NCBI GenBank assembly: GCA_963989385.1
Contig: OZ022511.1
Span: 27,212,503 to 27,276,502 of the forward strand
Source of the DNA: Ctena decussata
Taxonomy: Eukaryota; Mollusca; Bivalvia; Lucinida; Lucinidae
Direction of reading: 5' to 3'
DNA length: 64,000 nt
Shown: in pieces, positions 1 through 11,916 of the stretch
Numbering within the stretch: position 1 is the first letter of the stretch
Layout: each line of letters starts with the position of its first letter
Translations under genes and position numbers: made by a program
The notes under the pieces: generated by a model
What the model was told of the DNA's origin: nothing
The model's database searches: none
The model's input: only the letters and a program-made list of their open reading frames with translations

Positions 1-678
1 GAAAGTTTTGAAGATTTTGGCCTAAAAATGGTATATATGGTTGTCTTAATGAGTGCATGAAGATTTATGAGTACAAGTGGTCATGGTCATTCTTTGACTT
101 TTGACCCAAAACTCATATTTTGACAATTTCAGACATTATAAGTAAAAGCCACCTTTCCAATTGTTCAGGTGAGCGATTCAGGGCCTCATGGCCCTCTTGT
201 TTGTGTATGCGCCAGTGACGTCAGAGCAAACCGATTGTATCCAAGGAGGCGATTTCGATAGCGGTCTGCGATTAAAAAAAATTTATTTCTTGGAATAAGT
301 GACTTTTCACAAAAACTGCTCTTAATACCTATTGTCAAATGTATAAATTGGCCTTTCGGAGTTACTGTGTAAAAAGTACATGAATACGTTTTTGTAATCA
401 TAAATAAGGGCGTAAGATATACCCAGAATGAGCTAAAGGTTTGTAAGTAAATGTTTCAATCGACTTAACTCACCATTTTGCGGCATCAGATTACCGTTAT
501 GACGTCACGCAGAAAAAAAAAACATTGACGAACTGGAAAAAAAATCTGGGACCATTGTCAGAAAAAACCGTAGACAAGTGTCATAAAAAAATCAACTCTA
601 CCGGGACTAATCAGCCACCATGTGATTACGGAATATTTCAGTTACAATCGGCCACTCTGCTGCACCATAACGATGAGC
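1..678. other. No feature recognised
   Basis: AT-rich sequence with a short hairpin (AGGGCCTCATGGCCCT, 180-195). Short frames only. Confidence 0.5.
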
Positions 679-741
679 CAATCGGAACACCGCTCGGCCA
701 GTTCTGTGAATCACGGAATTGGCCGAGCGGTGCTCCGATTG
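679..741. repeat. Perfect-like palindrome
   Basis: 31-base arms CAATCGGAACACCGCTCGGC and GCCGAGCGGTGCTCCGATTG with three mismatches around GAATC. Probably a small MITE core; no other copy here. Confidence 0.75.
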
Positions 742-1138
742 AATGGTGAGCATGTTCATCGTCATGCAGTGAATGAATGGTGTCGAAATGAAACGAAGAA
801 TTCATTGACAAATCAAGGAAAGGGGATATTGTGTGAAACAAAACTGAAAAAAACAACAACAAAATTTGATAAACAGTTTGATAAATAAAAGAATTCCAAG
901 AAATTGTGTATACAAAAAGGAAGTAGCAAAGAGGGTTAAATTACCAAGCTGTCCGTAGGTATCATCCGCCATATTGCCGAATCCGCACCATAGTGTTCCT
1001 GGGAAGATGCCCCGGATGAGAGTCTGAAAGGACCATTCTGTTGGAGAATTCCTGTCTAGATTTGTCAGTAGGGTGTCCGGCCTGTAAAAGACCCTCATAT
1101 TTGATTCGTGGTCGCGCAAAAACTTTCGAGAGGCATAT

Positions 1139-1322
1139 ATGAGGAGCGACACGACAAAACCAAAACAGAGACATGTACGCCCAGCGAAGACTCAGGTCAG
1201 CCTGGGCATTCGCCCAGTCTGATCAGAGTCTTTGCTGTGTGCTATAAGGGTAAATAAGTGTCTAAGCTACCACCATGCCGACAGTACTGGGCGGATGCCC
1301 AGGCTCATCTGAGTCTTGGTTT
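1139..1322. mobile_element. Family A double-palindrome element, decayed
   Basis: It starts GAGGAGCGACACGACAAAAC and holds CAGCCTGGGCATTCGCCCAG, a CTACCACCATG centre and GGCGGATGCCCAGGCT. The right terminus is eroded. See 33594 for the family layout. Confidence 0.75.
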
Positions 1323-1386
1323 TAAACTTATTCATTTCACTTTTTCACAACATACATAGATATAGCTCTTATACAAATTTTAAGAT

Positions 1387-1634
1387 TAGGCCCCGAGGTT
1401 ATAAAACTTTTTTCATGCTCAACTCAGCTGAGCATGAAATTTAAAGTGCCCATTAATATAAAAATACCAAGAAATTCAGCATTTTTCAGGCTCAGATAAG
1501 CCAAGAAGGCTATTTTTTCTACTCATAAATTTTAAAATGCCAACAATTGTTGGCATTTTAAAATTTATGAGCAGAAAAAATTTCATGCTCAGCTGAGTTG
1601 AGCATGAAAAAAGTTTTATAACCTCGGGACCAGG
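1387..1634. mobile_element. Family C1 foldback element
   Basis: Terminal repeats GGCCCCGAGGTTATAAAACT and its complement ending CCTCGGGACCAGG. Subterminal CATGCTCAACTCAGCTGAGC and an inner ATGCCAACAATTGTTGGCAT palindrome. No coding content. Confidence 0.83.
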
Positions 1635-1749
1635 TCTGATGCGGAACCGCCAAGTCCACTTTTTGCTAAGGTTGACTGCCCATTTTAGCACAGTTTAAAC
1701 CTATTCTGCTACAGCTGACTGCTTATACCTGATGTAATACCTTATCATA

Positions 1750-2620
1750 GCAGCTTTAATATTGACAGAAGCCATCTCTGCAGCAGATGCCATTGTAAAC
1801 CTAAATAAAGTTGATTTTACCAGAAGCTTCACTGATTTGACTATCATCAATTTGGCACAAAAGTGCTGGCAGAATGGGAAATACTATTGCTGTCCCTGAA
1901 CAGTCTGGTCTTGGTCTACAGTGTTTGCCCAGACATTCCTGTCCCAATATTTAGTGAGGTGGTGCAAGTTTTACAGATCATTTTGGAACTTTATTTGCTT
2001 GTAAGACCACATTCACACCTGTGTTTTTATATCACTTGAGTAAAAATCCAAGTATATGCATGTACATGGTAAACAGTAAAATGAATAAGATGAAGAGGGA
2101 AAGATATCAGAATCCAATGATGTCTATGCAAAGAGATATATTGATAAGCATCAGTTCTGCAAAGCCTATACTGCCATGGCGAAAGCCAGTCAACAAGTTC
2201 TTATAAATAGTTTGAAAACTGTTTCTCAAGACCTTCAGTATTGCATATGTCCTTTATTCAAGGTCTTCTGAATAGCTGTCTCTAGGTCCAGTTTCCACAA
2301 ATATCTAGTTTTAGTTAAGAAACCAGTTCAAATATTTCAACAGTAGAGTATAAGCATTCGAATCATGAAGTTCAGAATTTGGCCCTTTTAAGCAGTCATA
2401 GGATGCATGGCTTCTAAGCATGTATTTACGCACAATTAGCCAGGTAAGAGATTTTGAACAGTGCATTGATTGCACATGCATAGTATGCTAAATCAGACAG
2501 GTGTGACATACCTTATTCAGTGAATAAACCTTACCACCACTGAACTAGAAAGTGTAAACAGTTTTTAAAATTCGTAGAAGACCTATAATACAGCATATAA
2601 GTTAATCGGATTAGAATGAA
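1750..2620. other. No feature recognised
   Basis: AT-rich, no long frame, no repeat family identified. Confidence 0.5.
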
Positions 2621-2639
2621 AGCATGTTGCTTATCTGAG

Positions 2640-2695
2640 ACTTCGCACGGCGCGCTTGCCACTTTGTTGATTTTGTCGTGTTGCGTCATGAATTG
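2640..2695. repeat. Family A half-copy
   Basis: Only a right end is seen: CGCGCTTGCCACTTTGTTGA followed by TTTTGTCGTGTTGCGTCA. Confidence 0.5.
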
Positions 2696-2767
2696 CGAAC
2701 TGCGCATGCCCAAACCAGCCTGTGCTTTATCGCAGTTTTAACAAAGCTGTGTAGAAATGTTATGATT

Positions 2768-3039
2768 TTGGTTGGTTGATTTGATGCTTAACGTCCACGG
2801 TAAACAACTAAGGTCATGTCGGGACGGTCAGTTAACCTAACCACACTATTCCTGGGCAGGCTTAGACCTCCTAAGCGGTTAACCAGTACTAAGTGCACAT
2901 ACTTTCGCCAGTAACTGACAACTGCCCTTTTTGAATCAGCGGAAGGAGAAACGAAAGTATGTGGCCAGACCGGGATTCGAACCCTGGACCTCTGACTTAC
3001 GAGTCAGGTGCCCTACCGATTGCGCTACCCGGCCCGGCT
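2768..3039 (-). mobile_element. tRNA-derived SINE (type I), full length
   Basis: Minus-strand copy. The head (about 2964-3039) has GTAGCGCAATCGGTAGGGC and GGTTCGAATCCCGGTC, a good B box. The body has the common GGTTAGGTTAACTGACCGTC, and a TGGTT-rich tail lies at the low-coordinate end. The anticodon arm is CTGAC/GTCAG with the loop one base off normal length, so it is not a working tRNA gene. Confidence 0.87.
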
Positions 3040-3071
3040 GAAATGTTATGAATGACCAGGAAATCTAATTC

Positions 3072-3330
3072 GCCGGGCCGCGTAGCGCAGTCGGTAGGGC
3101 GTCTGACTTATAAGCCAGAGGTCCTGGGTTTGATACCCGGTCCGGCCACTTTCTCTCATTTACCCTTCCGCTGATTCGAGAAGGGCAGTTGTCAGTTACT
3201 GGTGACAGAAAGTGTACTGAATACTTGTTAACCGCTGAGGAGGTCTAGGCCTGCCCAGGAATAGTGTGGTTAGGTTTACTGTCCGTCCCGACATAACCAT
3301 AGCTGTTTACCGTGGACATTAAGCAGTAAC
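3072..3330 (+). mobile_element. tRNA-derived SINE (type I), full length
   Basis: The first 75 bases fold as a tRNA-like head with A box GTAGCGCAGTCGGTAGG and B box GGTTTGATACCCG, then a body containing TTACCCTTCCGCTGATTCG, GGTTAGGTTTACTG and a conserved 3' end CCGTGGACATTAAGCA. The same body occurs at 2768, 24591, 38203 and 53171. It resembles the V-SINE/RUDI-like SINEs described in molluscs, by memory only. It lies head-to-head with the copy at 2768-3039, heads 32 bases apart. Confidence 0.85.
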
Positions 3331-3453
3331 ACAGAACAATACATAAAATCTAATTCCACTCCCCACCCACGACACCAAACGGGAGATAGTAACATAAAAA
3401 ACAATACAAGAAGTACATGTACGACAATACGAGAGGATAGCAAAATGAACATA

Positions 3454-3633
3454 TGAGCCGCGACAAGAAAATACTAACAAAATGGTTGTCCGCCCAGCGC
3501 AGACTCAGGTCAGCCTTGGCATCCGCCCAGTCTGATCAGAGTCTTTGCTTTGCGCTTAAAGGGTAGCTAAGGTCAAAGCTAGCTCCATGTGGATAGCGAA
3601 AACTCTTTGTTGGTTTTGTCGTGTCGCGGCTCA
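3454..3633. mobile_element. Family A element, internally deleted
   Basis: Both termini are present (TGAGCCGCGACAAGAAAA; TTGTCGTGTCGCGGCTCA). The right arm is shortened: after the centre ATGTGGATAGCGAAAACTC it jumps to TTTGTTGG, so the right inner hairpin is lost. Confidence 0.8.
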
Positions 3634-3639
3634 TTTTTC

Positions 3640-4010
3640 TCTTGTGCTTTTGTCACACGTGACGACTACCGCGTTATAGTGCGTTGCAGTATGTTACCCA
3701 CTAGGCCAAAGTATGTTATGGAACGGCCTATAACACCGAGTGTAGCCGCACAATTGTGGAGGGGTGGTTGTGTCGTATCAGGAGTGTGTGCTTTTCAGGA
3801 TATAGCGAAGGTTTGGTGAGTAACATAGGTTTTTTCTACCTTTAAACGTGCATATTGGCTCGACAAGAAAAATGCACGGAACACATTAGTTTCTTAACGT
3901 CTAAATTGACTTGTTGGATACAAGTCTACTGGTGTTATAACAAAACTGACGCGTGCAGCATTTGCTTGGTCGGTGTAAATGTACTGAAAACACCAGGAAG
4001 TTGCTTTAAA
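3640..4010 (+). repeat. Left arm of a diverged 4-kb inverted repeat
   Basis: Matches 7350-7690 in reverse: AAATGCACGGAACACATTAG, AACTGACGCGTGCAGCATTT, AGGATATAGCGAAGGTTTGG. Arms differ at many sites, so it is old. Confidence 0.6.
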
Positions 4011-5750
4011 ATGTCAGCAAATATGTGTTTTCAGCCGCTTATTTTCCTAAGCTGTCAAATATTTACCTAGTAATAAGTAAGATAGGGATACAAATATATG
4101 ATCTGATACTTCATAGACGCCATAAAAGCCAGAGAATGTCAAAATTCCGATGTGCAGTCTGTGGAATGATGTCCCTGTGCAGAATGTGGCGTGCTGCTCT
4201 GTTTCTAAGTGTTCATATGACAAGCTTTCCGGTCAATTTGCGTGAAATTTATAAGGACTCATGCCCGGGAAGGCATGCTATAAATCAGCCTGTTTAACTG
4301 CAAAAACTGAAAAAATTGAATTTCAAAATTTCGAGCTTCAAATAACAGTTTTCGAGTTTCGAGTAAGGATTCTTCTCGAATTAATTTTTTTTAGTTCTGA
4401 GCAAGGTGTTGCTGAGTTCGAATTAACTTTTTTCAAATTTCGAGTTTCGAGTTAATGTTTTCTAGTTTCAGAACAAAGATTAAAGCTCAAACATGTACTT
4501 AATGGGAGCCCCGGTATGTGTACCGTCAAGTGTTTTCGTTTTTTTTTCCTTCTTTTTTTATGGCGAAGGGGAGCAACTTTTCTGACTTCCTCTTTGCCTT
4601 CCGTGACGACGAACCCCCAGGTTGGGATTCTTTCCTTTCGGAATTAACTCCCATGGGGGGTATAGGTAAAACTGACAGAGATACGACCCCCTCCTCCTCT
4701 CCCTCTTGAAGTTTACCTAATTACCTTAAATATACTGACTATATTAATTTGTCAAAACTGACAATACTAAGTTGAGTGTGTATAAAGGGGATTATTACCT
4801 TGGGGATAAACAATTGATTAAGAAGAGACTCTCACTAAAATTTCTTCTCGATACTAAAATATTTATTTTACGTTAGGCTAACTTGAGGAACATGTAGGTT
4901 TTTAAAGCACTTATTATTGAATGTTCTCTCTTATCTCCAAATCCATTCGAAAGTGCGATTTTAATTATCTGTAAGAAATGTATATGGCATTTTTATACTA
5001 CCAATCTCAAACGTTGCTGGTTGCGTTCTTTATGACGTCTTGCAAAAATCTCACAGTAACGAAATAAGTCACTATGACGTCAAAGAACTTGGGTTTCTGA
5101 CGTTGAATCAACGATGTGCCTGCTTATTAAGTAAATAAATGATGTAAATGGTAATGTATATTCCGTTAAGCGCAGAGTGATTACATCATATTTTGTTCTG
5201 GATCAAAACATTTCTTCTCGGGGAAAATTTAAAATTTCAGCGAATGAATTTCATTTTAATACCTTGCAGGAATACTCGCTGCATAGCGTAGCAGCAGCAA
5301 TGTTCAAACTTGGCTTTCGATAACATGGTCAAAATTAGCATTAGGTTACACACGTTCACAGGCAACGTGTTCATAAAATAATCATAAATATTTGAGTGCG
5401 GAATAGAATTCGCAGTCTATGGGCATGTGAAATTCTTATATAAACTTGCGGTTATTTGACATGCATACACAGAATTTCTAATCTCCTGTTCTTATGAGGT
5501 AGTTCCAAACATGAGCATTGGTACTGTGATCTAGTTTGTAGAGCGGAAGTAATATGTCTTGGGATAAAATAAGGAACTTCCATCATTTGTAAAAATGGTT
5601 TATACAAAAAATGAAAATAAAGAAGACAAATGAAACGAACAAGAAAGCAAATTCTTTTTTTACTAGTGGCTAAATAGCACCGCTTAGGGCTTCATGTGCA
5701 GCTCATTTTCTTATCCACATCCTGACGACTAACCAACACTCAAACAATCT
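4010..5750. other. AT-rich stretch with TTTCGAGTT repeats
   Basis: Between 4320 and 4470 short TTTCGAGTT/TTCGAATT motifs recur in a degenerate run. Apart from the family I copy nothing else is seen. Confidence 0.45.
4530..4720. repeat. Family I repeat, diverged
   Basis: TTTATGGCGAAGGGGAGCAA, CTGACTTCCTCTTTGCCTTC, GATTCTTTCCTTTCGGAATT. Confidence 0.5.
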
Positions 5751-5758
5751 TACATAAA

Positions 5759-6618
5759 GGACCTGGTATGATAAGGCCCATATTTGGCCCCCAGAAAACT
5801 CAGTTTTCAAAAGGCCTATTTAGATAATAAAAATGTATTCATGGGAAAGTTCTGACCTTGAATGTATCAGCAAACACGAAATTGACCAGTTGTTGCATGA
5901 AATAATTGTGTTTTTTTTTTATCTTGAACATTCTCATACCCTATCGGATTCTGACAAAAATGACGAATTTGGTAGCCTTTGCAGCTTTCAAAATGTGTGA
6001 GCCCAGCTCCAGGACATTTTATATTTTGTATACAGACAAAATTTTTATATATTCACATGCCATGAAAATATTAAATGTGCTGGAGACCGGGATCAATGTT
6101 TATTTCTAACTTTTTATTACACAACTTGCAGCGTTTAGAACATTTTCCCTATTTTCTCAACATAAAAACGTCCATATCTCCGCTCATAGACAAAATAAAC
6201 ATATGTTGTGGGTATTCATTTTCTTAGAATGCAAGGAATAATTTGGTACACATTTCATTTGGATCTGTTGGAATTTTTTGGTAAGCGTTTCTGGACTTGC
6301 AAACTTGAGTGTGTAAGGTACCTGAAGAGGCCTTGTGCAGTGCACAGGTTATTAGCAGTGTTAGCTAACGTTTAAGCATTTCATCAAAAGCCTATTATCT
6401 AGAGCTTTCAAAAGCTATTGTAAATGACTTATTTCTTTAAAGGAAAGTGTATTAAACTCAAATTTTCTTGCCGTTTTCCTTCATATTATTTAAACAATAT
6501 AGGCATATCATATTTTTTTCTGTTTGTTCTCATACACACGAATGATAAGCAATAGAAACCAGGCAATTTCAAGAGAATTTGAATGGGGGCCAAAAACGGC
6601 CCTTATCATACCAGGTCC
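5759..6618. mobile_element. 860-bp element with terminal inverted repeats
   Basis: Ends GGACCTGGTATGATAAGGCC and GGCCCTTATCATACCAGGTCC (one extra C), with TTTGGCCCCCA matching further in. Interior AT-rich and noncoding. Confidence 0.82.
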
Positions 6619-6619
6619 T

Positions 6620-7350
6620 TTTATTATTGTAACACTTTGTGAAACATATCTACTGAATAAATGCGTATGGTCGACAACAGGACAGAGAAACTTATTCTGA
6701 AATCCTTATCGCAGACAGAAGCCGTTATGGATGTACGGACAGACACACGTATGAGCAAATCTAAGGGTTGTATGCCCTCAGTTTTAATTGATATGGGTAT
6801 AAAATGCGGAACAGTGAAATGAACGAGAATAAAATAGGCACAACATCCAGAAGGATCTTTATGACTAATGCGAACAGCAGCTGCTCAGACCAGTTTACGA
6901 ATAAGCGCAGTCCGCCCCAGCCATTGATATTAGCCAAAAATATAATTGACCTAGAGAAATATACATGCACAACACAAAGGCCGTTGATAGACTGTATGGA
7001 TTCACAGTCTGCTTTAACATTTCGCAGATGTATTAAACCGACTTTTTGTGCGACACTGCCAGAAGATATTTTAACTAGCTCAAGAGATCATATACAATAC
7101 CAAAACAAACTTCAGATCACACGTGGGTCTGCTAATATCGTTTGTTATCTGTCATTTTCAAAACATACATCTTCCACATACGGTACAAATACGATTTCCA
7201 CATACTGCACTTAGCAAAAAGTTTAATTTTTAGCAAAAAGCAGAGGCATTGTGTATTTTATTGAATATTAGGTTATGCTTAATAGCTAATAGGTGGCAAC
7301 GGATAACTTGGTCAAATAAAATAACGTAAAACAAGAACAAACACTGACAA
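6620..7350. other. Intergenic, one 136-codon frame of doubtful value
   Basis: A plus-strand frame 6804-7214 has no recognisable motif, no splice context and an overlapping antisense frame; it is probably chance. Confidence 0.4.
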
Positions 7351-7690
7351 ACAAACGCGATTTTTCCTGATTTACATTACATTTACATCGACCTAGTGAA
7401 TGGTGCACGCGTCAGTTTTTTTTATTACGGCAGTGATTTTGCTTCCGAAACGGCGTTTCACTCGCTAAGAAACTGATGTGTTCCGTGCATTTTTCAAGAA
7501 AAGCAAATATGTAGGTTAAAAGGGACAGAAAACATCAATTTATGACCAAACCTTCGCAATATCCTAAGAAACACACACTCCCGATGCGACACATCATCAC
7601 TCCACCATTGTGTGGCTATACCCGGTGAAGTTGGTTCATACTTATGATGAAAGGCGCAAGTAAGAGAAGCAATTATATCCAAGGCAAATT
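7350..7690 (-). repeat. Right arm of the diverged 4-kb inverted repeat
   Basis: Contains CTGATGTGTTCCGTGCATTT, AATGGTGCACGCGTCAGTTT and ACCAAACCTTCGCAATATCC, complementary to the arm at 3640. The 62-codon minus frame here is part of the repeat. Confidence 0.6.
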
Positions 7691-7750
7691 TACTTTTTTA
7701 TAACAGTTGCTCCCCTTCGCATACAAAAACTTAAGACAGCATACCACGCA

Positions 7751-7753
<3 letters not shown>

Positions 7754-7807
<54 letters not shown>
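7754..7807. repeat. (AG)27 microsatellite
   Basis: Uninterrupted dinucleotide run of about 54 bases followed by GGGG. Confidence 0.97.
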
Positions 7808-7809
<2 letters not shown>

Positions 7810-7812
<3 letters not shown>

Positions 7813-8580
7813 TACTTAACTAAATAACATGTATATAAATGAGAAATCGGACATGTCAAGGTGGAGATACCCAAGGGCATGTGCTGACTGCAAAAAACAC
7901 AGATCATCAAGACATTTTAGACAAATACATATATAAAGTCTTTTCTTGCTGCAGTAACTCTCCATTACAAGTACACGTAATGACGGACTTTACATCTGTG
8001 CAGCCTGATCCAGACAAATAGTGCACATGACTCAGGATAAATATTCACATGATGAAGTCGACATGGTATTTTTTAGATGTGGCTAATTGCTCTATTTATA
8101 ACAGTAATCAACTACAAATTTGGAAAGTGTACAAAACTATGTTTATTTTAACTGACAAGACACTGAATGCTTTCTGAAGCGTATATCAATAGAAAGACTG
8201 TCCACTCATAAAATCAAAGCCAGGCTTGACTATTGAGAAATCCATGAATTGATCAGAGGATCAGTGCAAACTCAGCTAGTATGCATTGTTCCTAACAGCC
8301 GAATCAGCTGACCCAACGTCATGACGTCGCGGTGTTGATCTAACGTCGCGACGAAGTGACGTTGAATCAACATTCTAATGCACTTACGAATATAACGCGA
8401 CGTCTGATTGGATAACGTCGAAAATTTGCGACAGTATATTCTGCGATATACTGTCGTAAACCCGACGTCATTAAGTAACGTCGCTTCTCATTGGCTGGCG
8501 TTTGGTTTTACGTTGCTGACAGCGCTTGAAATAGATGCAAACTAGAACATTATGAAAAGGTGAAAATGTGGAAAAGTGCA
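7810..8580. other. Intergenic with a GACGTC-rich cluster
   Basis: 8318-8510 contains many ACGTCG/GACGTC/GACGTTG motifs and short inverted repeats (ATATTCTGCGATATACTGTC), probably a decayed element. Confidence 0.45.
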
Positions 8581-8757
8581 TTAGAATGGGGATAACTGTA
8601 TTGAAAATTTTCATTTGGGGAGGTAAATCCTCGGTTTTATGGTCGCAAATTGCGTTTTACGGCTCCGCTGGCGCGTCGCCGTAAAACGAAATTTCCGACC
8701 ATAAAACCGATGATTTACCTCCCCAAATGACAATTTTCAAGACAGTTATCCCCTAAT
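8580..8757. mobile_element. 178-bp palindromic MITE
   Basis: Ends ATTAGAATGGGGATAACTGT and CAGTTATCCCCTAAT. Inner CATTTGGGGAGGTAAATC and TACGGCTCCGCTGGC around the centre GCGTCGCCG. Confidence 0.85.
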
Positions 8758-9053
8758 TCACAGTCTGCAACGTAAAGCGCCCGAAGAATTCATTCACACA
8801 AAAGGTATCCATGCCAATACTACTACGATGAATACTATGCTTTATCATATGACGTCGCATCTGAGAGTGTAATAAAGCCATGCATTAAATTCCATAATCC
8901 ACTAGTGGATTAAATATGCAAATTACGTCGTAGCGTTATGCGTTGACGTCCATAAAAACGTCGCTTTTTCTAATAGGGGAAATCGTGACGTTTTAGTTCA
9001 AAATTTGCTAATAAAATGCGATTTCAGTATCATATGATAAATAGAATCTTGCA

Positions 9054-9175
9054 TTCGTGCTCATGTATTATTGAATTTATTAAACTCGTTGGGGAAAACG
9101 ATAAGATGCTCGGCAAAGCCTCGCATCTTATCTTTTTCCCCAACTCGTTTAATAAATTCAATAATACATGAGCAC
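9054..9175. mobile_element. 122-bp hairpin element
   Basis: Arms CGTGCTCATGTATTATTGAA and TTCAATAATACATGAGCAC, continuing AACTCGTTGGGGAAAA and GATAAGATGC, with a 13-base loop TCGGCAAAGCCTC. Confidence 0.85.
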
Positions 9176-9467
9176 TCATGTAAGATCCTCTATATCATGA
9201 ATGAAAACTGGAATGCAGTAGAACAGGTTTAACAATAACTGGTCAACAAGGGCATTGCCCTCTGGAGCCACATTCAATGAGATTTTCGAGAACAATTGTC
9301 AACCTTCGTGGATAAAGAAAGGTTAATTATATGAAGCTCTGCCTTAAACTGTAAACCTTAAAAAAGCCCACAGACTGACTAACATTGTACTACGCATAGT
9401 AAGTGCATTAGGACTGGGTAATGGAAAGCCAGTATGACAATATACATATTTACAAGAGCCCTGGAGC

Positions 9468-9592
9468 AACCACCAACTGGGCACACAAGGTTGAATCAAC
9501 ACTGATTCAACCCTGCTTCAACGTCATGCCGTAGAATCAAGGTTGACCAGATACTGATTCAAGCCTGCGTGCCTGCGGGGCACGGGCGGTTT
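9468..9592. mobile_element. Small element with GTTGAATCAACACTG repeats
   Basis: ACTGGGCACACAAGGTTGAA at the left, then TGATTCAACCCTGCTTCAAC and ACTGATTCAAGCCTGCGTGC at the right. Diverged relative of 13464. Confidence 0.45.
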
Positions 9593-9703
9593 ACACACAG
9601 AAAACAGATCAGGGTCCACCTTCTTTGCCATGTTTGGTATTTTATACATACCAGGTCACAAACATCTGCCAACAGTGTTAATCAAGACGGGGATCGCCTG
9701 GCA

Positions 9704-9867
9704 GGGGCGTAGCTAGGGGCAATTACACAGTGCGCACAATCATGTTTTACACTCATTGAGAACAATAATAGGGGGTTATACCGCTAAGATATTTCAAATT
9801 TTCGAGTTTGACAAAATTTCAATACGCACCTGCGTATTTGCGTATAGGCAGCTACGCCCTTGCCTGG
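9704..9867. mobile_element. Family G small element, copy 1
   Basis: Ends GGGGCGTAGCTAGGGGCAAT and GCAGCTACGCCC, with CAATACGCACCTGCGTATTT inside. Inserted in a repeat: GATCGCCTGG precedes and TATAGGTCTTC follows. Confidence 0.68.
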
Positions 9868-10483
9868 TATAGGTCTTCATTCAGAAAGCTCTTAAACTAG
9901 TCACATCTGACGACAGAATATACCGAGGTGGGCGACCCATTGTCAGTCGCCCGATCAAGGTCCACACTGTCATCAGATGTGGGCGTGACTGATTTGTTGT
10001 AATAATGGCGTTAAATTAACTTCAGAGCTTTCAACCGAATATGCTTAAAACAATGTGAATCAACATGAAAAAAACAACAACAAAAATTGTCGATGTCTAC
10101 TCCAACAGCCATTTCAATTGTGAATTGTCTTACATATCGTTTAGCGGGCCCTTTCGTCCGACTAGTTGTTTAAAGTTATCAAACAGACAAGCCAAAACAC
10201 AGACATCATCCTACAGCATATATCAAGATGAGGCTACTCATACACAGCCAATTCATCCGGGTCTACAATGATTGCTATTTTGGACATGATTTTTTGTTAT
10301 ATTATTAATTGAACATATAGATCTAGCATATTTCAGCAAGTAAACTGATTCAAAAACGTTACATCAACATACCCCAAGCACTGTTCAGGGCTATCAGGCA
10401 AGCCAAATCATAGATTTGTATTACATAGCAATGCACATTTTACAGAAGCGACTCTTACACAAACATCTGGTCCACTTCATCTT

Positions 10484-10708
10484 AAGCCGTGTTCATGTGC
10501 ACAATTTGCACCCGGGTGCAAATTTGAACCCCGGGTGCAAATTTGCACCCCGGGTGTATTTTTGGCCATGTGAACGGTGTTTTAAAAATTTGCACCCGGA
10601 TGCAAATTAGCACCTGGGTGCAAATTTGCTCCTACTTTTGAGGTGGTGCAAATGTATTTGCACCCGGGTGCAAATTTGCTCCCGGGTGCAAATTGTGCAC
10701 ATGAACGC
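10484..10708. repeat. Array of self-complementary GCACCCGGGTGC units within a small element
   Basis: About seven units of AAATTTGCACCCGGGTGC (each a palindrome around CCCGGG) between ends TAAGCCGTGTTCATGTGCAC and TTGTGCACATGAACGC. A spacer TTTTTGGCCATGTGAACGG sits inside. Confidence 0.82.
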
Positions 10709-11309
10709 AAAATGTTTCAATTCTATACATTTTGATCGGGGATTTTGATATATAGCAGACCTTTTCTATGACGATCCTGTATAAACAGCTATAAAAAGTC
10801 AAATTTTAAATTGTTTTTATCAAACTGAAAGTCGGGCTGTATAATATGGCTGAATAGTCATCAAAATTAATGAGAGTATTATTTTGGCCATTCTTAAGTA
10901 ATATATCTTAACTTGAATGGGAACCGTCGATCGCCACCCCTCCCCCTTGTCAACCTCCTGAATTTTCAGGAAGGCTGCTGAAAGGTCGTCAACGCAAACC
11001 AAGCAAACCCGTTTCACACATTCAACCACATAGACTTGGTTGAGGAGGATCCTCTGACGTCCAAGCTAAATAGTACACGCGAGAGGGAGTGCACTTCCTC
11101 TATAGGTGGGGAAGCTTCCCTGGTGCAGTAGAAAAGCTGCCCCCCCCCCCCCCCTCCTCTGGCGAGACTTAAAATCGAGGCCCCGTCTACGTATACGTAC
11201 ATATATAACCTGGGCTGTTGGAGACTAACACAGTTAAGATCATCGCCACCATTCCTTTATAAGTGAGTTCGGGAATGAGCCGCATCACGAGAAAACCTGT
11301 CTTCGGGGT

Positions 11310-11479
11310 TTCCTATCAGGTCCCACAAAGCCCTGCTGTACAATCACAGAAGATGGCTAGAGGCTTTACATTCCGGAATCAGGAGAGGGATTTTACTATG
11401 ATCCTTGTAGCGAAACTAAAGGCTATGTTTTTGCACATGCAAAATGCAGGTTTGTTCATGACGCGTTTGATATGATAAA
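11310..11479 (+). pseudogene. Possible exon or exon relic, cysteine-containing
   Basis: One frame reads GPTKPCCTITEDG, a TAG, then RLYIPESGEGFYYDPCSETK followed by GYVFAHAKCRFVHDAFDMIK, ending at AAA/GTAAGT. A pyrimidine-rich acceptor (GGTTTCCTATCAG) lies at about 11316. The protein looks coding: Cys pairs and aromatic residues, unlike the low-complexity surroundings. The in-frame TAG means either a shorter exon starting after that TAG or a dead copy. Family not recognised; chance remains possible. Confidence 0.3.
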
Positions 11480-11850
11480 GTAAGTTTTAAATTTTGATTA
11501 TGAGCAGCCTCTGATTATTTCAATTGCGTGCAACTAGCAAGTTTCTTGTAATTGCCGCCGAGAGAATATTAGATCAACAAGAGGTTCGTAAGTAGTCCGC
11601 ATTGTGAACATCATGACACAAGGATTTACCTCTGTGCGACCCCTTCAAGGGGGCTTATTAGTTTGCAGCTGGTGTGTGGGTGGGAAGGTTTGGTTGGGTT
11701 GAGGAACGTAATTGATTGAAATACAATCATACGAATGAATATGGTTTTCATGTCAAATTATATGAATATTATGCCTTTCGGGCATGGCCTTTATGTGGAG
11801 TGTAAAGTATCGGGCGCACACCCCTCCATAGCAAAATCGAGGACGACCCA

Positions 11851-11851
<1 letters not shown>

Positions 11852-11915
<64 letters not shown>
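11852..11915. repeat. (AC)32 microsatellite
   Basis: Uninterrupted dinucleotide run. It keeps three frames open on each strand and creates spurious THTHTH and VCVCVC peptides. Confidence 0.97.

Positions 11916-11916
<1 letters not shown>

Noticed and set aside
2964..3145. tRNA genes
   Set aside because: Both tRNA-like sequences are SINE heads: anticodon loops are off by one base and the SINE body follows directly.
6804..7214. 136-codon plus-strand frame
   Set aside because: No recognisable motif, no splice sites of note, AT-rich composition, and an antisense frame over part of it; likely chance.
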